A stretch of DNA of 64,000 nt, taken from Vitellaria paradoxa. Taxonomy: Eukaryota > Streptophyta > Magnoliopsida > Ericales > Sapotaceae. The notes under the pieces were generated by a model. That model searched no databases, had not been told where the DNA came from, and saw nothing but the letters and a program-made list of their open reading frames with translations. The stretch spans positions 45,200,173-45,264,172 of the forward strand of contig CM034233.1 in NCBI GenBank assembly GCA_019916065.1, read 5' to 3'. The stretch's first letter is position 1; each line of letters opens with the position of its first letter. Of this stretch, positions 12,860-25,597 are shown piece by piece. The translations under genes and the position numbers were made by a program.

Positions 12860-12914
12860 GGTAATATCCTTCCTCTCCCTTTTATTTAGTTTTGCAGTTC
12901 CAAATTGGTATTTC

Positions 12915-14080
12915 ATATTTGAAATTCAAAATATGCTACTATAGATCTCCAAACAATCGATCAATCAATCAATCAATCAATCACACACACAAGAATGTAG
13001 AAGGCGAGATAAACAAAAATGAGGAAACCCACGAAGGGAAACCTCAAACAAAACTTTCACTAAAATAAACACACGTTAGTTACAAACTCAACCCCTCGAT
13101 AGATCGACTCCTCGACTCTATACTCTAGTTGACGTTTGCTCGAATCCTCAATTCACCAACTCCTCTAGTGAAAGCCCTTCGACTCCTTGAAGGCACAAGA
13201 CTGACTCCTCAATCACTTTGCTGAATCCTCAGCGTGCTAAATCCACAGCGATCACAAACCTCAAATCCGAACTCCTTCAGATTGAACACGAACTGTGTTG
13301 GCAAAGTTGTTGAAAGAATGATCAATCTTTAAGGCTCACAATCTCATGTGTATTCTCTTGGTGTGTGTGTCTCTCTTTTTGTGTCTCTCTAAACTTGAAA
13401 ACCCCAAGAGATATTTATAGACAAACCAAGGTGGCTGGGGCTATTAAAGTGGTGTGTAGCTGAAGTTCTAGCTTGACACCCTTTTAGTGTTTTGACCATA
13501 TCTTTTCACTTACAATTTGGATTGACCTAATTCTTTCTGTGTTGGAAAGAAGACTCAAAGGGATACAACTTTCATGTCTTAGCTGAAGCCTGAATCTGTC
13601 GTCTTCGAGGTCAAAATCGTGTTGGAAGTTGAGAACAGAAAGCTGTCATACTGGTACATCACGGGAACTCGTGGGAAGGGCGCACCCGCAGCCCTCCAAT
13701 GGTCTTCCTGTGGCCTTCCTGCGGTCTTCCCATGACTCAAAGTGGCCTTCCCACATGGCTTAATCTCCCTTGGCTTTTTCCCGCGGCCAAGTGTGGTCTT
13801 CCCGCATTCTTCCTACGTTATTCAATTTTGAACCTCTTCAGGACTTCTACCCACTTTGAAAACTTGATTTTCAACCTTTTCAAGACTTCTAACCATTTTG
13901 GAAACTTTATTTTCAACCTCTTCAAGACTTCTAACCCCTTTGGAAACTTGATTTTCTGAGACATTTTCGAATTCTAATCGACTTAGGACTTTAGTGTCTT
14001 AGCCTACACTAAGTCTAAAGTACATACAATTCTATTTGATCATGGATTTGCCAATTTACAATTTTAGCCTTAACAATATT
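12915..14080 (-). mobile_element. SIRE-type solo LTR with TSD ATATT, carrying an extra module
   Basis: The LTR is 12920-14075 (TGAAATTCAAAA ... GCCTTAACA on the plus strand), flanked by a perfect 5-bp duplication ATATT (12915-12919, 14076-14080). It matches the 5' LTR of the SIRE element at 20821-21605 on both sides (GATTGACTCCTCGACTCTATAC region; ATTCTATTTGATCATG end). It is longer because it contains about 200 bp (13446-13648) shared with Athila LTRs. It also has an (ATCA)n run (12957-12980), a GC block with GGTCTTCCCGC-type words (13660-13815), a TATA-like ATATTTATAG (13411-13420), and a 42-bp tandem repeat. The open frame at 13699-13959 is a product of the repeat, not a gene. Confidence 0.85.
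13823..13955. repeat. Three 42-bp tandem repeats in SIRE solo LTR
   Basis: Three consecutive units of the type AACCTCTTCAAGACTTCTAA..TTTGGAAACTTGATTTTC. The SIRE LTR at 20821-21605 has essentially one unit at the equivalent place (about 21440-21490), so the expansion is specific to this copy. Confidence 0.75.
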
Positions 14081-14172
14081 TATAATTGTTGTTGTTGGGT
14101 CTGTAGCATATGTGCCTTTTGTTTTTATTGTTTCAGGCTCACTATTATACACTACAGACCCACATATGCTTC

Positions 14173-15479
14173 TGTCACGCCCCGGATCTCGCAACCCAAG
14201 GGCTGAGTGATAAACACACATAACATGCACTACATAACCACCCATGATCAGAGCAACACAACATCAACTAGTGAGCCCAAGATATAATATAAGGTAACAT
14301 AAATTAAACATTGACTGTTGCCAAGTCACATACTCCAAATCCATTCCCATAATAGATAACTTAGGCCTTAGGGCCATTACAACCAAATCGAATAAGTCTA
14401 GTATTGTACAATATTACAATTTCAAATAAAACTTGTACTAAGAGAGCAAAAGCTTTGCTAAGCTTAGTAGGGCTCATGCACACACTTCCAGTTCTACCCC
14501 ATTAACCTACCTGATTGTTATGGCCTGTTTCTGCATCAAAATCTGTAGGGACGTGAGCACGAGTCCACTTGTGCCCACGATGTCTCAAACAAACATATAT
14601 GGTATGCAATCTAGTCATGTAATGTTGTTTAGGTAAGGTTAGCCACTTCAACATTTTCTAGAGTCATAACATTTCATTAACACAACAAGTAGCCAATTTA
14701 GGTGAAGACATATATTCATTCAACAATGCCATAATTTAAGATTTGATTTCGATTAATGCTTATGTTTTGCAATCCAATCTTTAATTCAAATCACATTTCA
14801 TCATCATTTTATCATCTAACCATTATTCAATCAAACAACCATACTCACATCATCATCTATTCATCATTACATTGCATAACCATAACCACACAAGTCATCG
14901 GGGATGGGTGCATACACATTATCGTCTTTTATGGGCTAATACCCAACGGAAATGATAAACTAACATTGTCATTTAGGATTGCTATCCAAGGCCATGAGGA
15001 GCCAAAACACACACAATGTTGTGGGCAACTAACGCACTAGCATTGACACCAAACCCTGCGCAGGTTCTAGGACTCTCAACCTGAGGGTAATCTTAAAACC
15101 CTTCCTATTTTCGCACCCTACCACGGCCCCCGGCATGCAAACAAACATTCATCACATTCCATTCTCATCTATCACAGGCTCACACTTATCATCATATACT
15201 ATCCAACAACACATGTCAATGTTTTGGTTCATCCTAAGGCTCATCACATATCAACATTAATCAAACCTTATTAAACATTCAACATTTATCATCATTATGA
15301 ATTTGAGTCTCTTTGTCAATTCAAATTTTTGCCTATTCAATCACACGTTCATATTCCTCAACATTTAGTTTACATCAAGACATAATCCCAATTCCACTTG
15401 ATTTAGACTCTTATCCCAAGGTAATCTTCCAAATCATTACATTCAAGGTAACATTCAATCACCCTAACAAGTTAAATCC
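14173..15479 (-). repeat. Tekay-like LTR fragment, reversed
   Basis: It starts TGTCACGCCCCGGATCTCG, the reverse complement of the Tekay LTR 3' end, and runs collinear with the reverse complement of the solo LTR at 42640-59853 (CACTAGCATTGACACCAAACCC, GTTGTGGGC and the CACGGCCCCCGG section around 15120). The match stops at ...GTTAAATCCCA near 15479, where an Athila LTR begins. The open frames at 14756-15040 and 15313-15603 lie in this LTR and are not considered genes. Confidence 0.75.
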
Positions 15480-16992
15480 CATTATGAACTTGAAAAGTGT
15501 AATTATAAAGCATAAATTAAAACATAAATCATGCATTTATTCAATTAATTTTAAAGTTTTAGTTATGTTTTACAATTTATGGTATTTTGTTTTCAAAATG
15601 TAGAGAAAAGCCAAAAATTATCAAAATAAGCAGTGGTGAAGAAACTAAAGAAGCTACTGTGGTTAGGACACCTCAATGGCTGGTCCGAACTAGAGTCAAA
15701 GCAAGCGGGAGTAAGGAAGTGCAAGAATAAGCTTTGGTGTCTTTTGAGGCATTTCGTCAAACAATTGGCACGCATGGAGAAAATAGCTTGAAGACAAAAA
15801 TGCCGATATTTCCAATGACTTTCAAGACTTCCTCAACATCTCAAGAGCCATCCCAAGGAATGAGATCAGTTACCATGGCCGTCGAGGAGAAGAAAATGGT
15901 TCGAAGTTCAAGATGGTTGAACTGGTGTGCAGCTGAAGTTCTAGCTTGACACCCTATCAATATTTTGACCATATCCCTTCACTCACAACTCAGATTGACC
16001 TGATTCTTTTTGTGTTGGAAAGAAGACTCAAAGAGCTACAACTTTTGTGTTTTAACCAAAGCCTGAATCCATCATCTTCAAGGGCAAAATCATATTAAAA
16101 GTTGAGAATAGAAAGCTGTCAAAAGCAAGACACAAATTGAAGAGGAAGTACACAGTGTTCTGGACACCCCCACAGGTGGTCTAGATCATAGAAGGTTGAC
16201 TTGTGCTGAAAGGTTATATTTTTAGGGTTTTTCATCTCCACTATATATAAGAACGTGTACGACTGTTTGGGGGGACTTCTCACTTACACTTTTTTCTGTA
16301 ATTTTTAAGATAGTTTTTCATTAAAATAAATTTGTGTAGATTGTTTTAAGTTTAGTTTTTGAAGAGTTTTTGGATTATTGCTTTTGGATTTAAGTTTAAT
16401 TCATTGCAAAGAACAGTACGCATTTTGTTTTATTCAATGAAATTTATTTTTTCTTTTCACTTTCTCTTTTTATTTATTATTTTATTATTTCATCCATATT
16501 AGACTAGATTTTTATTATTGATTCAACCCATCAATAATGGGTGGATCTTTATTTAAATGTTGGATATGATTGAATCCAAGCATGCAATATAAAAGTTGCA
16601 TGTTACGGTTTTTGTTTTCTAAATCTACTTTCTAATGTTTTCAAAACCTTCGAAAACTTGTGTAGTTGATCATATTTCCTTGAAATCACTGGTAACTACA
16701 CAAGATTATAACTTTCTTAATACTTTGAAAACAAATGAAATAGATTTAGATATGTTTTTTGGTTTTCTTTCTCTTTTGATTTTCAAAGCCTTTGAAAACG
16801 TGTAAACTCGATTATATTTCGTTGAAATCCCTGATGACGTTATATTATTCAAACTTTCTTTATATTTTGAAATCAAAGAAAAGAGATCTAGACCAAAGAA
16901 TGTTTTCAAGATGATATCTTTCCAGTTTTATTTATCCTAAACATTATTTTAAAACCGTGCTTTGGAAATCAAAGCTTTCACGATAAAATCTA
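15480..16992 (+). repeat. Truncated Athila-type LTR (close relative of LTR B)
   Basis: It is collinear with LTR B (8976-10869) from its start (ATGAACTTGAAAAGTGTAATTAT) through the palindromic module (about 16152-16191), TATATATAA (16242-16250) and the repeated CACTGGTAACTACACAAG segment, then stops at AAAATCT (16992). The sequence changes directly into SIRE reverse-transcriptase code. There is no polypurine tract before it, so it is a 5' LTR or remnant of a separate insertion into the Tekay fragment, not the 3' LTR of B. Confidence 0.7.
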
Positions 16993-19900
16993 GCTTTACT
17001 TCTAATGATTGTTCCAAATTCATCAATTTTATTTTTGAAAATCCATTTTGTGCCTATAACATTTGCAAGTGAGGGACGAGGTACTAGAGTCCATACATCA
17101 TTTCTTACAAATTGTCCTAACTCTTCTTGCATGGCATTCAACCAAAAATCATCACTAAGTGCTTCATTCACATTCTTAGGTTCTATAGAGGAGACATGGC
17201 AAAGATGTCATACCTCATTTTGAAGTTATCTCCTTGTTTTGACCTTGTCCTTAACATCTCCAAGCACTTGTGAAGTTGGATGATTGAGCTTGATTCTTAA
17301 AGATGGTTCTCGTGCAACACTTTTCTCATCATCCCTTTTGGGTTCATCACTTACATCAATTGTGGCTTTAGATTGTTCAACTAGAGTTGCTACGGGTATT
17401 ACCTCGTTAAGATCGTCCTGTTGAACAAAAGAGTAAGAGTTAGTATCATCTACTATTACATTAATTGATTCCATAACAGTGTTAGTTTTAAATTAAAACT
17501 TTGAAAGCACGACTGTTAGTGGAATAGCCTAAGAAGATTCCTTCATCGCTTTGGGAATCAAACTTACCAAGCTGTTCTCTATCCCTAAGAATAAAGCACT
17601 TACTCCCAAAAACTTAGAAATACTTCACACTAGGCCTCTTACCGTTCCATAGTTCATAGGGGGTCTACTTTGTTCCAGGTCTGAGGTACACCCTATTCAC
17701 TATATAACAAGCAACGTTAACTGCTTCTGCCCAAAACTTCTTTGGCAGTGATCTTCCATGAAGTAGTACTCAAGCCATCTCCTAAAGTACTCTATTCTTT
17801 CTTTCGACGACACCATTTTACTGAGGAGTCTTTGGTGCTGAGAGCTCATGCTTTATTCCATTTTCTTCACAAAATTGGCTGTATGAAGAGTTCTCAAACT
17901 CCTTCCCATGATCTGTCCTGATTCTTATGATGCATCCAATTCTTCTTTGCTTTTCCTGTTGCAGTCTCAAACATAAGTTTCTAAAAGAATCAAAAGTGTT
18001 AGATTTTTCAGCAAGAAAATCAATCCATGTGAAACGAGTGTAATCATCAACAGTAACAAATATGTACCTCTTTCCGCCTAAACTTTCAATGCGTGTGGGT
18101 CCCATTAAATCCATGTGAACTAAGTCAAGAGGCTCCTTAGTTTTCAAACTTTGACCCTTTTTATGTGCAGTTTTAATCTGTTTACCCATTTGACAAGGCA
18201 CACACACACTTTTATGGTCTTTCCCTAATTTAGGTAGACTTCTAACCAACTCAGACTTAGATAATTGATTAAGCGCCTTAAAATTGATGTGTCCAAGTCT
18301 TTGGTGCTAGAGGTCTGACTCAATCAAACTTGCAGAATTGCACACTAGACCTTTAGAGTTTGATACACCATAACAGTTATCAGTAGTGCGAGTGCCAGTT
18401 AAAACAGTATTTCTATGAGAATCAATAATTTTGCAATCAGATTTTGAAAAGTGAACAACAAGTTTGGCATCACACAACTGACTTATGCTAATCAAATTAG
18501 CCTGTAATCCTTCAACATATAGTACATCCTTTAAACATTCCAACCCTGGGGTTTTTATGTTTCCTTTGCCTAAAACACTGGATGTGCTACCATTACCAAA
18601 AGTTACCACACCACCTTCAAATTTTTTTGTCAGAAAATAAACTTTTATTTCCACTCATATGACGAGAGCAACCACTATCAAGATACCACATATTTGAGTT
18701 TAAGGCTTTTAAGGCTGTGTGAACTAAAAAATAATTTAAATCAGATTTTCGTACCCAAGCAGTTCTCGTTTTCAAGGTTTTTCTCATAGCCTTGTTTTTT
18801 GAAAATTTGTTCTTGATAGATTGTTTTTGAAATTTAGGACTAGCTTTCTGAAAATGGGGTGCTTTTGAATAAAATGAGTTTTTAGCAGTCCTATTCAAGT
18901 GAGATTTAAAATCTGAAGGGGAATCAAAATTGTTTAACACATTAAACTTGTTGAAAAATCGAGAAGAGTAGTTTTGGTGATTAGGATTTGTAGGCTTTCT
19001 TTGATTTACATAAGTTATGGATAAACCATAAAGCTTATGACAGTTTGGTCTAATGTGTCCAGGGATACCACAGTAATGATAGATAGGAACAAATTTTTGA
19101 TGAGCAGTGAAAGGCATACCTTGAAATTTCTGAAATTTTTGTGTAGACTGTTTATCTTTTAGTTACTTTGATGGTTGAGCAGGTGATTTCCCTTCTTTGA
19201 CTACGGCAGACTTTGGAAGGTGAATCTTGATTACCTTAGATTTTTGACTATTTGTAGATGCCTTTCTGAGGTCTGCATCTCTCCAATGTATCCAAGTCCA
19301 CTTTTATCTTTTGGACTTCTTTGAATTGCAAGAATGTCATCCAGTTTGGAGGAGGAGGTATTCATCTTTGACTGCAAGAATTGCATCTTCCTTTGTGCCT
19401 CTTTCACTTCCTTTTCTCTTTGCTCCAACGTATTCTTAAGGGCTGCCACCAACTCTTCTTGAGAATTCTTGCTCGATTCCAGTGCTTCAAACTTTGTTTC
19501 TAACTCTTCCAGGGCAACCTTCAAACTGTCTCTTTCTCTCTTTAACATCTTGTTCTTTACTGTCAGCTTCTCATTTTGCTTGTGAAACCTTTGACAATCT
19601 TGAAATAGCTGTTCATAGGCATCATGGAGGTCCACTTCTTCATTGTCATCCTCATGTTCTGATTCTTTTTCTGAAGAGTCTTCTTTTGAATTCTGGGAAC
19701 CATATGGGTCTTTAGAGTTAACAGATCCAGAGCTCCTTGCCATGAAAGTGTGAAATTTTCTAGGTAGTCTTCTGAAGATGAAGATGTGCTTGATTCATCG
19801 ATATCATCAAGGGTAGCATTCAGAACCTTCTTCTTGTTCTTCTTATTCCCGTAGTCTTGAGCTATGTGTCCATACCCTTAGCATTCATAGCACTTCACCC

Positions 19901-20806
19901 CCTTAAACTTGTTCTCCTTTTTCTTACTTTCAGAAGACTTCTCACCCTTGGCTTTCTCATTCTTCTTGGTCTTTTCCGATTTCCCACCTTTCTTCTTGAA
20001 CAACTTCCTAATCTTCTTTGTATATAGTGCAACTTCTTCAATGGAAGGGATAGAATCATCACTGGAAGAGGAGTCATCTTCTTTTGCTATCTTTAGGGCA
20101 ACTCCATTCATCTTCTTCGATTTAATCATATTTGCCTCATATGTCTGTAGAGAGTCAACCAAGTCTTCAACTCTCATGGAATCCACATCCCTAGCTTCCT
20201 CAATAGCTGTGACATTGGCTTGAAAAGGATAATGGAAGTGATCGGAGAATCTTACTTACTATCTTTCGATTATGAATAGGTTCTCCAAGGTTGAAACTTG
20301 TATTTACTATCTCACTGAGTTTTGCATAAAAACTATCAAACCATTCGTCCTCAGCCATCTTTAGACTTTCAAATTCTAAAGTAATTTTCTGGAGCTTGGA
20401 CTTCTTAACTGTTGAGTTCCCTTCATGAGTGAGCTCCAGAATCTTCCAAGCTTCTTTCACTATCTCACAACTTGAAATCCTTCTGAACTCATCAGCAGAA
20501 ACGGCACAGAAAATAAAACTTAGGGCTTTGTAATTCCATTCAGCTTTTTCTTGTTCAGCCCTGGTCGACACATCCATAGGCTTTTCAACTACCATGTTGT
20601 CAACCGAATGGGTTGGCTTCACCCAACCATTCTCAATGGCTAGCCAAACGTTGACAGTTTAATGAGATAAGATGGGCTCTCAGTCCGAACCCTCCAGTAT
20701 GCATAATTTGTGCCATCAAACCAAGAGGTCGTGTGCTTGAATCGCCTTCTCTTGGGGGATCCATCAGCAAAGAATAAGATCATGTTTTGTTCACAAAAAT
20801 GTATCT
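16993..20806 (-). pseudogene. SIRE/Maximus-type copia polyprotein, 3'-truncated and broken
   Basis: Minus strand, from right: UBN2-type gag (about 20230-20640; AEWNYKALSFIFCAVSADEF, EAWKILELTHEG); Lys/Ser-rich part with the first zinc knuckle KGVKCYEC (19878-20186); acidic and coiled-coil region with Glu/Lys heptads (19231-19743); second knuckle YHYCGIPGHIRPNC with the first Cys changed to Tyr (near 19070); protease WYLDSGCSRHMSG (near 18660); integrase with CVPCQMGK, LVHMDLMGP, VDDYTRFTW, RTDHGKEFEN and NGVVERKNRVL (about 17760-18250); the start of RT, WLNAMQEELGQFVRNDVWTLV and GTKWIFKNKIDEFG (to 16993). RT core, RNase H, polypurine tract and 3' LTR are absent. Two zinc knuckles and a long coiled coil point to the SIRE lineage. 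Stops and frameshifts make it inactive. Confidence 0.88.
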
Positions 20807-20818
20807 GCTCTGATACCA
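20807..20818 (-). other. Primer-binding site of the SIRE element
   Basis: The minus strand reads TGGTATCAGAGC, the standard initiator tRNA-Met primer site of copia elements, two bases from the LTR end (TTCA at 20821 on the plus-strand side). Confidence 0.9.
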
Positions 20819-20820
20819 AT

Positions 20821-21605
20821 TGAAAAATTGAAATATGAAGCTAAGGATGTCAATCAATCAACCACAACCAAGAATAACTTGAAGGCGAGATGAATGAAAC
20901 GAGGTAATCCACAAAGGAAGACCTCAAAACAAAACTTTCACTGATAACACAAAGTTGGTTACAAACTAAACAACACGATAGATTGACTCCTCGACTCTAT
21001 ACTACGTTGACATTTGATCGACTCCTTGATTCACCAATAACTTAGCAAAAGCCCTTCGACTCCTCGAAGGCACAAGACCGAATCCTTGGCAATCACACGT
21101 GCTGAATCCTCAGCTCTTCAATGATTCGAACTCCATCGAACCTCATAAACACTTGAAAGATTGGCTAAGCAATTAGAGAGAACTTGTACACTTTTCTGAC
21201 TCTCAAACTTGATGTAAATTCTCTTAGTCTCACCCTAGAATGTTCTCTAAAGATATATATAGAGATAGGTCCAACCAGGGCTCAAAATAAGGCAAAACAG
21301 GCTGAGACACTCCCGCGGTCTTCTCACGGCCTTCCCACAGTCTTCCTGCGAATCAGAGCGGTCTTCCCGCATGACTAAACTCTTGATTTTGGCTCTCAGC
21401 TTTATCCCGCAGTCTTCCTACGTTAATCACTTCTGAGACTTCCAAATCACTTCAGGACTTCCAGCCATTTTGGAAACTGTTTCTCTGAGGCCTATTGGAA
21501 TTCAACTTGACTTATGACTCTAGTGTCTTAGCCTACACTAAGTCTAAAAGTACAATGAATTCTATTTGATCATGAATTGCCAATTAACAACATTTGGACT
21601 TAACA
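20821..21605 (-). repeat. 5' LTR of the SIRE element
   Basis: 785 bp with TG...CA ends: on the minus strand it starts TGTTAAGTCCAAATG and ends ...ATATTTCAATTTTTCA next to the PBS. The TATA box is at about 21252-21262 (TATATATCT on the minus strand). A GC block of GCGGTCTTCCCGC / CCCGCGGTCTTC words lies upstream of it (21306-21420). The right flank AGATC (21606-21610) would be one target duplication; the other was lost with the 3' end. Confidence 0.88.
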
Positions 21606-23653
21606 AGATCAACCACAGATCAACCTAAGGCCTTTTGATGTTTTCTCAATAATGTCATTAATTGATTTTCTTGTTCTATTATGAGCTCAGCTAATATCAT
21701 CACTAGATATGTCTCACCGTCTCCCAAGAATGCATACTTGAAGTTGGTCGATAATAGTTTTCTCTTTGGATTTGGAGCCTTAACATTGGATGATTCTACT
21801 CTTTTTTCCAATGGCCCCAATTTTTCATAAGTCTCAACCTAACTTTTTATAGACATAACTGGGCTCACTTCCAACCATTCAAAGATAGGCTCCATTTTTG
21901 CATTACTTTCGTTGAAGCTCACTTTATCCTCATTGAAATATAATACTCTCTCCAACGAGTCTTCTATAAATTCACAATCAACATGGTTTTGTATAATAGT
22001 CTCTATCATATCTACTTTTTCACTTCAGTCACCTCTCCTAGCTGCTTGCTGATATGAAAAATGTTTATTTCAAATACAATGTTGCGAAAAGACATTTTCA
22101 TCGATCCATTTCTATAATTGATTAATGCATTCAAAGTTACAACGAATGATCAGCCTAAAATGATGCTTTTGATCTGGTGCTGACATATTAGTAAGTGGTT
22201 GCGTGGTGAGGATTATAAAATAAAGGCAAGAAAGTAGAAATTCTCTACTTAAACTGATATGTCTTCAATAATTCCTCATGGGACTTTGATAGAATCGAGA
22301 TACGAAAGCAGAAATTCTCCACTTAAACTAATACGTCTTCAATAATTCCTCGTGGAACTTTGATAGATCTATCTGCCAACTGTAAAGTGACACGAGTTGG
22401 TTTAATTTCCCTTAACCTAATTGCTCGTAGACTGAATAAGGTAGCAAGTCCACACTTGCTCCCAAATCAAGCAATGCTCACTTTATTCAATGTTTCCCAA
22501 TACAACATGTAATTGTTGGATAACCAGGGTCTTTATATTTTGGGAGTGTTCTACATTGAAGAATAGCACTTGCTTGTTCAGTCATAAATGCTTTCTCTTT
22601 TAATTTCAATTCCCTCTATATTGTACATAAATCTTTCAAAAATTTAGCATATTTGATTGCGTCGAGTAGAGGTATATTTATTTTAACCTATTTAAATACC
22701 TCTAACATCTCCACAGCTTGAGCTTTCTTCTTGTTCCTTAGTAACCTTTGCAGAAAAGGTGTTTTAGGAATGTACTCCCTAGGTATTTCCACCACTTATT
22801 CTTCTTTTTCATTTACTTTCTCCTTCCCTTTTGCCTCTTTTGATTTTGTTCTCCATTTCCTTCTATCAATTCAATTAATTTGTCCTTTTTTCTTTATCTT
22901 TCATTGTCTATTTAAATTTTAACTCTTCCTCAGTTTCAACAATCCTGGGGTGAATGGTTTTATCAATAACTTTGCCATTTCTAAGTGTCGTGACAGCTTG
23001 CACTAGCTCGTAATTATTGGAAGATCCTTTAGCTTGATTTACTCGAACCTTGGATTTGGATGTCGTTGAGCTGGTAGTTGAACCTTTGGCAAAGTACTTA
23101 ATGCTTGAGTTATTTAGGTCAACTGGCGCTTAATATCATCCATTGTTCAATTATTTTACACCCACAACATAGATTGGGTGTTTATAAACTACTAAAGCAT
23201 CTCATTAGTGGATTTTTTATTCGGGGGACAGGTGTTTGATTGTAATCCAAAATTTTGAGGCAATCCAGGATTGTGGAACAGAGCTTGAGGACCGGGTGGA
23301 GCAACTTGGTATTACTAAGTTGTTGGAGCTCCGTCATTCCTCCAAGACAAGTTTGAATTATTCCTCCAAGTTGGATTATAGGTCTCAAAATAAAGATTCC
23401 CCCTTAGTCTTGTCCCCGATATGGTGGACGAAACGAATTGACAGCATGAACGAAAAATTCATTCTATTTTTTTTATTTTAAATGACTTTTCTAGCAAAAG
23501 GTGAATTGGGCAATCCTCCATACGATGGGTTTGACTATCACACATGATGCAACAAACATTTGCTATGGTTTCTTGGGCATTTAGTTTTTCTTTTCTAATT
23601 TTCAAAGTCTCTATCTTTCTTGTCAAAGTTACTAACTTTGCTCAGAGATCATT
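21606..23653 (-). pseudogene. Element E: Athila-type gag C-terminus, protease and pre-RT, broken
   Basis: The order on the minus strand matches element F. Gag end with the CCHC remnant CCIMCDSQTHRMEDCP (about 23540-23570), a Trp-Arg-Asn segment (SNLSWRNDGA), the protease ALLDLGASVDLLPYS (22444-22488), and a pre-RT segment LKYAFLGDGETY..LL-HQKALG with one change at each end (21620-21820). It stops at the SIRE LTR, which was inserted here. Frame changes and stops are common. The right part of the same gag continues on the other side of solo LTR D at 25593. Confidence 0.8.
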
Positions 23654-25597
23654 TGTCGCACCCCTATTTTAGGACACATATTTAATTCCTTAAATAGAGG
23701 GGACACAACCATAATCAGCTGATAATCACATTTCATAGATAACCTTATATTAAAATAGAGTACCAGCATGCTAGATTTGTACGTATTCATTGGCAAAATA
23801 ATTAAAATCACACATAAACACTTAAATATGTACAAACTCATAGTTTCTTACATATTAAGTCAACCCATTAGTCTAATACTGTTAAAACTTTAGGTTTATT
23901 TATACAAACTCCCAATTACTAGCACGAGATTAAAGTAAGGGGAACAGTCAACCCAAAGTCCTCTCTAGGTACCTGCAGCCACCTCTAGACTCAACCTGAA
24001 ATATGTAAATTTTAGGTGTGAGTGTCACACACTCAGTGGAAGTATTAAACTTAAAATAAAAGATGATAAATATAAACCAATGATAATCCTCAATGATTAC
24101 ATGGACAATCAACCTGGAATCAAATCATAATTAGTTCACGAGCATCGTGGTTGACAGTAATACAAATATCTCAACACATAGTTCATCATCGCTTTTCATT
24201 TAATATCCGTTATCATTATCACTAGGCCCAAACTGGCCATCTCGTGGTATGCCCGTATGATAAATGATTTAAATAATAATACAACACATATTTGGCCCCA
24301 TCTGGCCTATGAGTTTAGCACTCAACTGTGGATAGTGGCTTAAATTTAGTATGTCCCATTAGCCCCATCTAGCTTGGCCCATCTGGCCTCATTATTGGTC
24401 CCATCTGACCTGGCCCAATCTAGCCTTTTTATTCTTTTTCTTTTCTTGGCCCCATCTAGTCTTTTTTTTTCTTTTTCTTTTTCCTGGCCCATCTAGCCTT
24501 TTTATTTTTTTTCCTTTTCTGGCCCCATCTGGCCTAGTCCTATTTGATCATAATGCAAGTGGAATACACACAATTCATGTTGGTACGCATAATAGTTTTT
24601 CCAAGTAAAAGGTTGTTTCTCAAATTTATCATTCCATAAATAACCACAATTCTCAACTAACACAACAAATCCATAAATATTGAGCACTTCGTATCAAAAC
24701 AAATAATTAATTACAACAACAATTTAATATAATTTATTAATTTATATTTAACACCTTTTACCTTTAAGTTTAGTACACCCACCTGAACAGTAGATATTCT
24801 GAGAAAATCAAATCACTGGGGTGGTTGCTGTTGATTGTCCTCGGGTCCTAATTTTAACCCAAACAAATTATATAAATCAGAGATTCAATAGTTACAATAT
24901 AAGCCATATCAATTAATAATATAAACTTAATAATAAAACATAACCGTTATATATTTAATTTATTTAACCTTCTATCGTATTAATTTTAAACTAACAAAAT
25001 AAGATAAATTACCTTCACAATCTGGCTAAAATTCCTAATTTTCCTTTCTCGCTTCTCCTTCAGTTGTATTGTTTTTTTTCCTTAACTTTCCCACTGTCTC
25101 CTCTTTTTTTCCTTTCTGATTACAAGCTGAATTGGTATATATGTGTACATTTATATGGGGTGGAAGTTTCCTGGCAGTAAACTGTCTTAACCCTTTTTTT
25201 TTTAACCTCTCCACATGCCCTCCTAAACTTTGCACACAACCTCCCACACAGCCAGCAAAAGTCCACCGCCTACTTTTTTTTTGGTCTTCCACGTGGCCTA
25301 GGTAATAGTCATCCACCCCATACCCAGATTAATATATATATATATAACACATGTTAACCACATTGCATACACGACACACAGTAGGTTACATTAATTAATT
25401 CATATGTTAATAACTATTTTAATTAATAACTTAATTTAATTAATGACTTAATTAATTCACCAATTTAATTTAGATTAAAATTAACTAAATTTCAATATAA
25501 TACCAAATTAACAAACTTACATCACCAAATATCAAGTAAAAATTAGATTAATAGTGCAATTAAAAATAATAAAAAAAATTTAGGATGTCACATCATT
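23649..25597 (-). mobile_element. Solo LTR D (chromovirus), TSD TCATT
   Basis: The LTR is 23654-25592 (TGTCGCACCCC ... AGGATGTCACA), flanked by TCATT at 23649-23653 and 25593-25597. The gag reading frame of element E continues from one side to the other, so only the LTR is left. It is related to LTR G (59961-61785): both share the start TGTC-CA-CCC-TATTTTAGGA, the GTGTGAGTGTCACACACTCAGTGG segment and the GGCCCCATCTGGCC repeats. Orientation minus is taken from LTR G. The open frame at 25035-25316 is LTR sequence. Confidence 0.88.
24225..24535. repeat. Degenerate GGCCCCATCTGGCC repeats in LTR D
   Basis: At least ten loosely spaced copies of GGCCC(C)ATCTGGCC or close variants, alternating with T-rich runs. 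The same repeat occurs in LTR G at about 60477-60710. GGCC at both ends makes each unit partly palindromic. Confidence 0.75.

Larger units (their letters stand above)
8976..14172 (+). mobile_element. Element B: gag-only Athila-type retrotransposon, plus strand, broken
   Basis: Order: LTR 8976-10869, PBS 10876-10894, degenerate gag-like ORF to 12859, a short non-coding remainder (12860-12919 and 14076-14172) split by a SIRE solo LTR, then a reversed Tekay LTR fragment. No protease, RT or integrase follows the gag-like ORF. It shares LTR structure, PBS and the whole ORF with element A at the right of the window. No 3' LTR or target duplication can be matched, so the right end is unknown. Confidence 0.7.

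Noticed and set aside
13699..13959. 86-residue frame with three NLFKTSN repeats, resembling a repeat protein
   Set aside because: It is a translation of the 42-bp tandem repeat in a SIRE solo LTR. The ancestral LTR has a single unit and no open frame.
15480..16992. Reading this Athila LTR as the 3' LTR of element B
   Set aside because: No polypurine tract precedes it; it abuts a Tekay LTR fragment in mid-sequence, so it is a separate insertion or remnant.
19482..20223. Plus-strand open frames of 77 and 104 residues
   Set aside because: Antisense shadows of the charged gag region of the SIRE element.
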